NCBI GenBank assembly: GCA_016867195.1
Contig: VGKE01000024.1
Coordinates: forward strand, 1 to 5,843
Reading direction: 5' to 3'
DNA: 5,843 nt
DNA from: Candidatus Nealsoniibacteriota bacterium
GTDB lineage: Bacteria > Patescibacteriota > Minisyncoccia > Minisyncoccales > GWA2-38-27
The notes under the pieces were generated by a model. That model searched no databases. It saw only the letters and a list, made by a program, of their open reading frames with translations, and was not told the origin of the DNA. How positions within the stretch are numbered: the first letter of the stretch is position 1; each line of letters begins with the position of its first letter. Shown here in pieces: positions 1-4,703 of this stretch. The translations under genes and the position numbers were made by a program.

Positions 1-54
1 ATCGCCTCCTCGCTCCGCTCGTCGCGATTCGGTAATCTTTGCCTCCACATCGTA
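1..54. other. Unassigned GC-rich window edge
   Basis: This short stretch at the window edge is rich in CGCTCC/GCTCGTCGCG-type sequence and much more GC-rich than the genes in the window. The words ATCGC (1-5) and GCGAT (24-28) are complementary and could close a small stem, but the interior does not pair well. I see no start codon with a reading frame worth calling and no RNA gene. It may be the end of a feature that continues beyond the window, or a dispersed GC-rich repeat. Confidence 0.3.
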
Positions 55-91
55 AAAGAAATTAAAATCTCAGATAAGATTTAATTTCTTT
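55..91 (-). terminator. AT-rich hairpin terminator after tRNA-Asp
   Basis: Bases 55-70 pair with 77-91, forming a stem of about 15 bp with one bulged A and a 6-nt loop (71-76). On the minus strand the hairpin begins two bases after the tRNA-Asp gene ends, and its descending arm contains T runs (ATTTTAATTTCTTTT). This is the expected place and shape for an intrinsic terminator or 3' processing hairpin of the tRNA transcript. The stem is almost all A-T, so termination strength is uncertain. Confidence 0.6.
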
Positions 92-92
92 G

Positions 93-168
93 CGGACCCG
101 ATGGGATTTGAACCCACGATCTCTTCCGTGACAGGGAAGCGTGTTAAACCAGGCTACACTACGGGTCC
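93..168 (-). tRNA. tRNA-Asp (anticodon GTC)
   Basis: The minus strand folds into a complete 76-nt cloverleaf. The acceptor stem GGACCCG/CGGGTCC pairs perfectly, the D arm is GTGT/ACAC, and the anticodon arm is CTTCC/GGAAG with loop CTGTCAC, giving anticodon GTC. The T arm GTGGG-TTCAAAT-CCCAT closes with one G-T wobble. The discriminator base is G, as expected for tRNA-Asp identity. The CCA tail is not encoded (the next bases are CAA), so a CCA-adding enzyme must supply it. A possible -10 (TAATAT, minus strand 195-190) would give a leader of about 15 nt, but no convincing -35 is visible. Confidence 0.97.
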
Positions 169-274
169 ATTTATGGGTGCCTCAAACAAATATTAGGCAA
201 ACTTTTACTTTTATCTTACCAAATTTAATTCATAAATCCAAGAGGCAAAACTTAAAGACGAAATGAGGAATGAA

Positions 275-309
275 GCAGAGGCGGGGCGGCAAATCCGCCC
301 CGCCTCTGC
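275..309. repeat. Strong GC-rich hairpin, 15-bp perfect stem
   Basis: Bases 275-289 pair perfectly with 295-309 around the loop CAAAT. The stem is almost all G-C, unlike the AT-rich surroundings. Neither side has a clean T tract (minus strand continues TTCATTCCTC), so it is only a weak candidate for a rho-independent terminator of the gene ending at 446. It may instead be a dispersed hairpin repeat or a structural boundary. It lies about 40 bases outside the left copy of the long inverted repeat. Confidence 0.6.
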
Positions 310-348
310 CAAAAAGCCAGTGGCCCTGCGGGCGGCGGACAAAACAAA

Positions 349-430
349 ACGACTCGCGGGCAAAAATTTTTAGGGGTTTTAGGGGGAAGAAAAATTTTTG
401 CCCGCTCGCCTATTTTGTCGGTAAAAATTA
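349..430 (+). repeat. Left arm of 82/83-bp inverted repeat flanking the FGE-amidase gene
   Basis: This 82-bp stretch recurs in inverted orientation at 2526-2608. The copies differ by one substitution (T397 here, C on the same sense in the other copy) and one extra G in a G run. Similarity stops abruptly at both ends: base 348 and base 431 do not match. Inside the arm, 356-371 pairs perfectly with 390-405 (16 bp), leaving an 18-nt G-rich loop with two G runs separated by TTTT. Outer words GACAAAA (338-344) and TTTTGTC (413-419) can also pair, so this copy forms a larger hairpin than the right one. It could be a transposon-like end, a dispersed repeat or an inversion site. No transposase or recombinase gene is present in the window. 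Confidence 0.9.
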
Positions 431-449
431 CTAAACAATTTCTGTTTAG
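431..449 (-). terminator. Possible terminator overlapping the stop codon of the 446-2506 gene
   Basis: CTAAACA (431-437) pairs with TGTTTAG (443-449) around a 5-nt loop. On the minus strand the 7-bp stem is followed by TAATTTTTAC. The stop codon TAA (448-446) lies within the stem, and the hairpin ends exactly where the left inverted-repeat arm begins. It is A-T rich and short, so it is a weak intrinsic terminator at best. The larger 16-bp hairpin inside the repeat arm could serve as a second one. Confidence 0.45.
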
Positions 450-2506
450 TTTTTCAACATTGCTTTAAATTTCTGCCAGTCAAAATTCCAAGGGTCAGTT
501 TTGCGAGAAGGGGCGATATCTTTATGCCCCAATATGTAATCTATTTTATATTTTGATTTTAAATTTTTAACCAAATCAACCAACTTCTGATATTGAATTT
601 CATTTGGGTTCTCATCTTCGTGATAAAGAAGCTCAATGCCGATTGAAAAATCATTGACGTTGGTTCTGCCGTCAGGCATTTTGCTGGTGCCTGCGTGATA
701 TCCAATATCTTTTTCTGGCACCAGGCGGTATATTAGCCCATCTCTGGCAATAAGATAATGTGGTCCGGCAGTATAAAGTTTGAATTCGTAGAGCACACCT
801 TCAACGCTATAAATATCATTGCCTAAAGCGTCATAAGCAGAATGAATAATAATAGTATCTATTGCACGACTTTGACTCGGAGTATAATAGCCCCAACTAA
901 TAATTTTATCAACTATTTGTAAATCGTTTGGTAAACTAGGCTGTTGTTGTTTGGGTTTGTTCCAGTCGGTATAAATATATTCGCCTATATTTTTGACTGG
1001 CGAATGGGGTTCTAATTTAATTCCTGAAACATCGCTATAAACTCTGGCGATTGTATACATCCACTCATCTGCCCGATAACCAACATATAATAAATGGAAA
1101 GCGTCTAAATCTTTTTTAGCCGCATTTACATAAATGTCTCTTTCAATTCCTTTTGCGAATTCGCGAAAACCCAGTTCTAAATTTTTATACTTTCTATTAC
1201 GAGAAGGATTGGCTTCATAAGTCGGCAAACCATTTTTCATTAAAGCATTTTGCCAATGGTATGCCATCGGATTGTTATACCATCTCGGGAAAGAAACCGT
1301 TCCAAGACCACTTTCCGCTACCATAATTCCGGTAAGAAATAAAGGATTGATATTATATTCTTTTGTTGTGTCAACAATAAGTTGGGCTATTTGTTTTGGA
1401 GTAATAATTTCTTGCTCATCAATTTTAGTTTGAAAATAAATTGAGTTTGGGTAATTTTCCGCAATAAATTGAGAAAGGCGATTTAGAAATTCCTCGCCAT
1501 AAACATCTTCAATAAATCTAGATTTATCTTCTGAAATAGTTGGATATTGGTAAAATTGATAAGGCGTTTCTAAATTAATCTTTGGTTTTTCTAAAATTGT
1601 TCGTGTTGCCGGTCTTACGCAGCAAAAACCAATATCATAATTATAATTGCTGGGAGTCGTATAACTTCTTTTGGCCGTTCGAAGATAATCAGGACTAATA
1701 CTGCCCCACGAACCACCGCGTAAAACTTTTGTTTTTCCGGTTTCTGAGCCATTTGGATTATTTTTTGGACTTTTTTCATAATAACTTGGGTCGTACCAAT
1801 CATTAGTCCATTGCCAAACATTTCCGCTCATTCCATAAAGTCCGTAATTGTTTGGCGGAGTATCTTTTACTTTTGCTAACCTCCACCAATCGCCATTCAT
1901 TATTCCTTTTTCATCATCAAAATTCGCCAACGACGAATTGAATTCATCACCCCAAGGAAAATTTTTCCCTTCCAAACCACCACGAGCCGCGTATTCAAAT
2001 TCAGCTTCGGTTGGCAATCTATAGCCAACTTCGGACGGAATTCCTTCGGTCGCATTTCGCCAATTACAATAATCAACCGCGTGATACCAATCTATGCCGG
2101 TCACGGGATTTTCTGGCTGATTATAAGTTTCATATTCCCAATATTTTGAGTTTTTCCCGCCAGCCTCAACATATTTTTTAAAATCTTCATAGGTTATCGG
2201 AGTTTCATCCATATAAAAAGAATCTATCGTGACAAAATGGATTGGTCGTTCATCAAAAAAATCACTATTTTTGTCGCCCATTGAAAAAGTGCCACCGGGT
2301 ATCAAAATCATTTTTTTGACACTGTAAATAAACTTCGGCAATTCGTCTATATTTATTTCGGTAACTTCTTTTTGGGATTTTTGCGCATCTTTTTCAATTT
2401 GGGATTTAGTTAATATAAAATAAATAGAAAAACCCAAAATGCCAATAACTAAGAGGAACAAAATAATTTTGTTTTTTTTCAAAATCATATTGTTAAATAA
2501 TAACAT
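446..2506 (-). CDS. Membrane-anchored FGE-like / glucosaminidase-like / N-acetylmuramoyl-L-alanine amidase fusion
   Basis: This 686-residue protein probably cuts or remodels peptidoglycan outside the membrane. A signal-anchor segment (about residues 13-32, after KK) leads into a sulfatase-modifying/SUMF1-type domain (about 63-300) with MILIPGGTFSMG, YRLPTEAEFEYAARGG, MSGNVWQW and VLRGGSW. At the positions of the two FGE catalytic cysteines stand Ser269 and Tyr274, so formylglycine synthesis is unlikely. Residues about 335-495 resemble glucosaminidase/lysozyme-like folds, with a probable catalytic Glu398 in VAESGLGT. Residues about 545-686 are an Amidase_2 domain with zinc ligands inferred as His555 (IIIHS), His661 (GHKD) and Asp671 (KTDPW). 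A glucosaminidase-amidase pair recalls bifunctional autolysins such as Atl, but the FGE part is unusual. No Shine-Dalgarno precedes Met1; Met7 (ATG at 2488) directly before the KK-TM segment is an equal alternative. The gene fills the space between two inverted repeats. Confidence 0.9.
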   Translation of the reverse strand: MLLFNNMILKKNKIILFLLVIGILGFSIYFILTKSQIEKDAQKSQKEVTEINIDELPKFIYSVKKMILIPGGTFSMGDKNSDFFDERPIHFVTIDSFYMDETPITYEDFKKYVEAGGKNSKYWEYETYNQPENPVTGIDWYHAVDYCNWRNATEGIPSEVGYRLPTEAEFEYAARGGLEGKNFPWGDEFNSSLANFDDEKGIMNGDWWRLAKVKDTPPNNYGLYGMSGNVWQWTNDWYDPSYYEKSPKNNPNGSETGKTKVLRGGSWGSISPDYLRTAKRSYTTPSNYNYDIGFCCVRPATRTILEKPKINLETPYQFYQYPTISEDKSRFIEDVYGEEFLNRLSQFIAENYPNSIYFQTKIDEQEIITPKQIAQLIVDTTKEYNINPLFLTGIMVAESGLGTVSFPRWYNNPMAYHWQNALMKNGLPTYEANPSRNRKYKNLELGFREFAKGIERDIYVNAAKKDLDAFHLLYVGYRADEWMYTIARVYSDVSGIKLEPHSPVKNIGEYIYTDWNKPKQQQPSLPNDLQIVDKIISWGYYTPSQSRAIDTIIIHSAYDALGNDIYSVEGVLYEFKLYTAGPHYLIARDGLIYRLVPEKDIGYHAGTSKMPDGRTNVNDFSIGIELLYHEDENPNEIQYQKLVDLVKNLKSKYKIDYILGHKDIAPSRKTDPWNFDWQKFKAMLKN

Positions 2507-2525
2507 TTTTGTGGCGAATTTAAAA

Positions 2526-2608
2526 TAATTTTTACCGACAAAATAGGCGAGCGGGCAAGAATTTTTCTTCCCCCTAAAACCCCCTAAAAATTTTTGCCCG
2601 CGAGTCGT
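2526..2608 (-). repeat. Right arm of 82/83-bp inverted repeat
   Basis: This is the reverse complement of 349-430, apart from one substitution (G2559) and one extra C in the run near 2581-2584. The inner edge is only 19 bases from the start codon of the enclosed gene. Arms 2551-2566 and 2586-2601 form the same internal 16-bp hairpin as the left copy, but G2559 turns one A-T pair into a G-T wobble. Beyond 2608 the sequence no longer resembles the left flank. Any promoter for the enclosed gene must lie in or across this arm; I see no convincing -35/-10 pair. Confidence 0.9.
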
Positions 2609-2788
2609 ATTGAAAATCTTGTTTTTCGGCTAAACCACGATGAAAATCTGAACCGCCGAACTGGAAGCGAACTAACGAGTTCATGCTCTAAATTTTCCAA
2701 ATTATCGCCGGAAGACATCAGCGACACTCTAAAATTTTTCATTTCAGAATTAAAAACTAAAAAAGGAATTGAAAAAAATCTTTTATTC
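2609..2788. other. Intergenic stretch with no gene I can support
   Basis: This region separates the right repeat arm from a cluster of hairpins. Both strands happen to be open here. On the plus strand a frame entering from inside the repeat reads IENLVFRLNHDENLNRR and, further on, LSPEDISDTLKFFISELKTK. On the minus strand a frame of 52 residues (2742-2584) ends inside the repeat. Neither has a ribosome site, and the plus frame runs on into antisense tRNA. It may be a gene remnant cut by the repeat element, or chance. I do not call a gene. Confidence 0.35.
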
Positions 2789-2857
2789 GCCCGAAAAAAT
2801 CAAAATTTGCTTCAAATTCCGCAAAAATCCAAAGGATTTTTGCGGAAAAAATCGGGC
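2789..2857. repeat. Nested hairpin structure
   Basis: An inner stem pairs 2817-2830 with 2834-2847 (14 bp, loop AAA). An outer stem GCCCGA (2789-2794) / TCGGGC (2852-2857) encloses it. The structure is centred 20-30 bases from the stronger GC-rich hairpin at 2866-2894, making a hairpin-dense patch between the tRNA cluster and the inverted-repeat cassette. Function is unknown: it could be a second terminator, an RNA processing element or a repeat-derived structure. Confidence 0.55.
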
Positions 2858-2865
2858 AGAAAAAT

Positions 2866-2894
2866 GCCTCAGCCCCGCAGAGCGGGGCTGAGGC
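2866..2894 (-). terminator. Rho-independent terminator downstream of the tRNA cluster
   Basis: GCCTCAGCCCCGC (2866-2878) pairs perfectly with 2882-2894 around the tri-loop AGA, a 13-bp GC-rich stem. On the minus strand it is followed by ATTTTTCTG, and on the plus strand by AAAAAT preceded by AAAAAT, so it could work in both directions. It lies about 60 bases after the end of the minus-strand tRNA at 2953. Its best-supported role is ending tRNA transcription before the accessory cassette. Confidence 0.7.
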
Positions 2895-2952
2895 AAAAAT
2901 CAGTTCATCAGCAAAAAATCAGAAAAAAAAGAGTTTGTCGTCTCAAACACGG

Positions 2953-3025
2953 TGCCGGTGGCAGGGATCGAACCTGCGACCTCAACCTTATGAAGATTTT
3001 GCTCTAACCACTGAGCTACACCGGC
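2953..3025 (-). tRNA. tRNA with CAT anticodon (elongator Met or Ile2)
   Basis: The minus strand folds into a 73-nt cloverleaf with a perfect acceptor stem GCCGGTG/CACCGGC and D arm GCTC/GAGC with loop AGTGGTTA. The T arm GCAGG-TTCGATC-CCTGC is perfect and the discriminator is A. The anticodon loop TTCATAA gives CAT. The anticodon stem AAATC/GGTTG is weak: one A-G mismatch at 27-43 and one T-G wobble. The sequence alone does not separate elongator tRNA-Met from tRNA-Ile2, whose C34 is converted to lysidine by TilS; the D loop matches E. coli tRNA-Ile2 as I remember it. The bases after the discriminator are CCG, so no full CCA is encoded. It lies 62 bases downstream of the initiator tRNA. Confidence 0.93.
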
Positions 3026-3032
3026 TCTATAT

Positions 3033-3052
3033 AAAAACCCGCATGGGTTTTT
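3033..3052 (-). terminator. Hairpin between the two CAT tRNAs
   Basis: AAAAACCC (3033-3040) pairs perfectly with GGGTTTTT (3045-3052) around GCAT. On the minus strand this reads as a stem followed directly by T residues and ATAT, the form of a short intrinsic terminator after tRNA-fMet. It is symmetric enough to act on either strand. A smaller 5-bp stem ACCCG/CGGGT (3058-3062/3068-3072) lies just before it. A processing hairpin separating the two tRNAs in one transcript is the alternative. Confidence 0.5.
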
Positions 3053-3087
3053 GTCAAACCCGACTTACGGGTATAGGGCAAAACTTG

Positions 3088-3159
3088 TTGCGGGGGCAGG
3101 AATTGAACCTGCGATCTCTTGGTTATGAGCCAAGCGAGATACCTCTTCTCCACCCCGCG
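3088..3159 (-). tRNA. Initiator tRNA-fMet (anticodon CAT)
   Basis: This 72-nt cloverleaf carries initiator hallmarks. Base C1 faces A72 in the acceptor stem CGCGGGG/CCCCGCA, so the first pair is open, and A11-T24 is present in the D stem GAGA/TCTC. The anticodon loop is CTCATAA. The T arm GCAGG-TTCAATT-CCTGC is perfect and the discriminator is A. The anticodon stem CTTGG/CCAAG has only two of the three usual G-C pairs next to the loop: T29-A41 replaces G29-C41. CCA is not encoded (CAA follows). It starts 44 bases after the AbiEii stop codon on the same strand. Confidence 0.96.
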
Positions 3160-3164
3160 ATTAT

Positions 3165-3192
3165 ATTGTATTATCTTCTCTAAAAAAATCAA
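3165..3192 (-). promoter_or_regulatory. Candidate promoter of tRNA-fMet
   Basis: On the minus strand TTGATT (3192-3187) is separated by 16 bases from TACAAT (3170-3165). The spacing and the -10 are the same as in the AbiE promoter. The start site would fall at about 3159-3158, at or beside the first base of the mature tRNA, so the transcript would have almost no leader. Overlapping alternatives are GATAAT (3175-3170), with a poor -35 distance, and TATAAT (3165-3160), which is too close to the tRNA. Confidence 0.45.
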
Positions 3193-3203
3193 CCCCCTTT
3201 ATA

Positions 3204-4019
3204 CTATAAATTACGTCTAAGAATACTTTTGAGGTTCTTACTAAGATTATTTACAAATTCCCTGTCCGCGATCAATGACTCTAAATCAAATTTAATGCTC
3301 CTTGAATCTACTTTATTAACAGCTTCCAAGAGTTTCTTTTTTAAATCCTCTTTATTTTTAATATTTTCAATACATTTTAAATTAGGAACAACTCCCCTTT
3401 CTAAATACCACATCAAATCAAAATAATCCCGACCCTTAATTTTTGCCAAGGTCTTGCCGCTTTTATCTGTTTTTTCCCATTTTCTCCTCAAAATCGCTCT
3501 TATTTTTGTTGCCATTAGGGTAGGCAAATCAAAAGTTCTTATTAAAATCGATTTTCCATATTTAAAAACCGGGGCAACCTGAATCTTATAACCCTTACAA
3601 AAATCAAATTCATTAAATATTTCTATTTTTAAAATCAAGATATCTGATTCAGATCGTTTCGCCAAATTTAATTCGTATAAAATCGGGAACTTCAAATAAA
3701 TCCTGAATTTCTGAATTTTTATCTTGGGCTCCAGGCCTGTTTCTTTATTAAAGAAAACTTTTAAATTATCCGCAAGTCCTGACAATTTTATATTCTTTTT
3801 TAAATCAACAAAATCCAAATCCTCTGAAAGACGAGGCAAATCAAAACAATACCTTAGAGAAGAGCCGCCGTAAAAAATAAGATTATTATGTTTTTTGCTT
3901 GAATAAATAAAAAACAAAACCAAAACCTGCAAATATTCTTTAATTATATTTCTCTTAAAAATATTTCCCGTGTCTTTGTTTTCTTCCAATATATTCTTAA
4001 TCAATTCCAAGTTTGTCAT
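3204..4019 (-). CDS. AbiEii-family nucleotidyltransferase toxin (type IV toxin-antitoxin)
   Basis: This 271-residue protein belongs to the AbiEii/AbiGii nucleotidyltransferase toxin family (DNA polymerase beta-like fold). Family members inhibit growth; some transfer nucleotides to tRNA acceptor ends, and AbiE was first described as phage abortive infection. Visible blocks are LIFYGGSSLR (47-56), the metal-binding RLSEDLDF (63-70, Asp67 and Asp69), LKIEIFNE (130-137), LMATKIRAILRR (168-179) and KGRDYFDLMWYL (195-206). All the expected catalytic blocks are present, so it looks intact. The start overlaps the end of the antitoxin gene by 23 bases, and GAAGGA sits 5 bases before the ATG, which suggests translational coupling. 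The stop lies 44 bases before tRNA-fMet with no clear terminator between them. The tRNA target of this copy is unknown. Confidence 0.92.
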   Translation of the reverse strand: MTNLELIKNILEENKDTGNIFKRNIIKEYLQVLVLFFIYSSKKHNNLIFYGGSSLRYCFDLPRLSEDLDFVDLKKNIKLSGLADNLKVFFNKETGLEPKIKIQKFRIYLKFPILYELNLAKRSESDILILKIEIFNEFDFCKGYKIQVAPVFKYGKSILIRTFDLPTLMATKIRAILRRKWEKTDKSGKTLAKIKGRDYFDLMWYLERGVVPNLKCIENIKNKEDLKKKLLEAVNKVDSRSIKFDLESLIADREFVNNLSKNLKSILRRNL

Positions 4020-4644
4020 AAATTTCCTTCATTTTTATTGAACCCTCCAAATCTATATACGTTTTGAATTCTTTTTTATCTTCAGGAAGCATTTCTCCTA
4101 AATTCAACCGTAATTCTTTGATTGTTTCTTTATTAATTAATAAATCCTTTCTGAAATACAGAAAATCAAATAATGCCTTGGCTACAGTGGCTCTATAAAT
4201 TAAAAACTCCCCTTTCTTTTCCACTTTGAATCCTAAAAATAGAGTATCTTTAATTTTATGATAGATAAAATTTCCCAATGGATTGTTGAAACTGGCTGTT
4301 TTGCTTTTACTTACCAGGGTAAAATTTACAGGTAACTCTGTTAGCAGATTATTTTGGTATAAAACATAATCCAAACTTAAATAAGAAGGAGAATATGTCT
4401 CAATCGCCAATGATTCTAAAAATTCAGAATATCTATTCTCCGACCTCATTTTATCAACAAAAAATTTTGTTGTATAAAATCCCTTTTTAATCCGGATAAA
4501 GTCGCCTCTTTTTACCATCCTTACCGCAAGAATCCTTAAATATTCGGAACCAACGCCTGCTAATTTCAAGTTTCCAATACTAAAATAGGGCAGCTTTTCT
4601 ACCAACTTAATTACTTTTTTACTTATTTTTTCCTCGTTTCTCAT
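3997..4644 (-). CDS. AbiEi-family antitoxin / transcriptional regulator
   Basis: This antitoxin partner of AbiEii has 215 residues if translation starts at the ATG at 4644. An N-terminal winged-helix region (about residues 5-60) ends in FIRIKKGFYTT, the usual wing-end motif of the family. The C-terminal AbiEi domain shows PSYLSLDYVLYQNNLL, VSKSKTASFNNPLGNFIYHKI and ATVAKALFDFLYF. In the characterised streptococcal system AbiEi represses its own operon and counters the toxin without tight protein binding. An in-frame ATG at 4653 would add MYI, but it lies between the predicted -10 and the start site, so I prefer the ATG at 4644. That start leaves a leader of roughly five bases and no Shine-Dalgarno. 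The gene precedes the toxin, with a 23-base overlap. Confidence 0.9.
   Translation of the reverse strand: MRNEEKISKKVIKLVEKLPYFSIGNLKLAGVGSEYLRILAVRMVKRGDFIRIKKGFYTTKFFVDKMRSENRYSEFLESLAIETYSPSYLSLDYVLYQNNLLTELPVNFTLVSKSKTASFNNPLGNFIYHKIKDTLFLGFKVEKKGEFLIYRATVAKALFDFLYFRKDLLINKETIKELRLNLGEMLPEDKKEFKTYIDLEGSIKMKEIYDKLGID
4025..4030 (-). promoter_or_regulatory. Shine-Dalgarno site of the AbiEii gene
   Basis: GAAGGA on the minus strand lies 5 bases before the ATG at 4019-4017 and inside the antitoxin coding region. It is the only clear ribosome site among the genes of this window, and it fixes the toxin start despite the 23-base overlap. Confidence 0.75.
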
Positions 4645-4667
4645 AATATACATTTATTGTATATTAT
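4643..4667. promoter_or_regulatory. Perfect dyad operator of the AbiE operon
   Basis: ATAATATAC (4643-4651) and GTATATTAT (4659-4667) form a perfect 9-bp inverted repeat with a 7-base spacer centred at 4655. It covers the -10 element, the predicted start site and the AbiEi start codon. A dimeric winged-helix repressor bound here would block RNA polymerase. Autorepression by AbiEi is known in the family; its binding to this site is inference. Confidence 0.75.
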
Positions 4668-4683
4668 CGGAAACAATTGTCAA
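4656..4683 (-). promoter_or_regulatory. Promoter of the AbiEi-AbiEii operon
   Basis: On the minus strand a perfect -35 TTGACA (4683-4678) is followed after 16 bases by TACAAT (4661-4656), a five-of-six match to the -10 consensus. The start site would be near 4650-4648. The -35 overlaps the 8-bp palindrome ACAATTGT (4673-4680), and the -10 overlaps the dyad operator. The promoter lies entirely in the 59-base gap between the AbiEi start and the upstream gene's stop, so the operon can be expressed independently of gatA. Confidence 0.75.
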
Positions 4684-4703
4684 GACTGGCTAAAAAGACA
4701 TTT

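Noticed and set aside
1615..1821. Minus-strand 68-codon frame inside the large fusion gene
   Set aside because: It is a shifted frame wholly within the FGE-like coding region, whose own frame has clear family motifs.
341..2616. Target-site duplication around the inverted-repeat cassette
   Set aside because: The bases directly outside the arms (AACAAA and ATTGAA) do not match each other, so transposition with a short duplication cannot be shown.
2584..2742. Minus-strand 52-residue frame running into the right repeat arm
   Set aside because: No ribosome site, no recognisable motif, and its last codons are repeat sequence.
2594..3007. Plus-strand reading frame of 137 codons
   Set aside because: Its end reads GGRDRTCDL, the well-known false protein made by translating the antisense strand of a tRNA gene. 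It starts with TTG inside the inverted repeat without a ribosome site and runs through strong hairpins.
2935..3183. Plus-strand reading frame of 82 codons
   Set aside because: It contains GSNLRP and ELNLRS, typical antisense-tRNA artefacts, and covers both CAT tRNA genes on the opposite strand.
3229..3426. Plus-strand 65-codon frame
   Set aside because: It is antisense to the AbiEii coding sequence and shows low-complexity Ser/Phe/Leu content without motifs.
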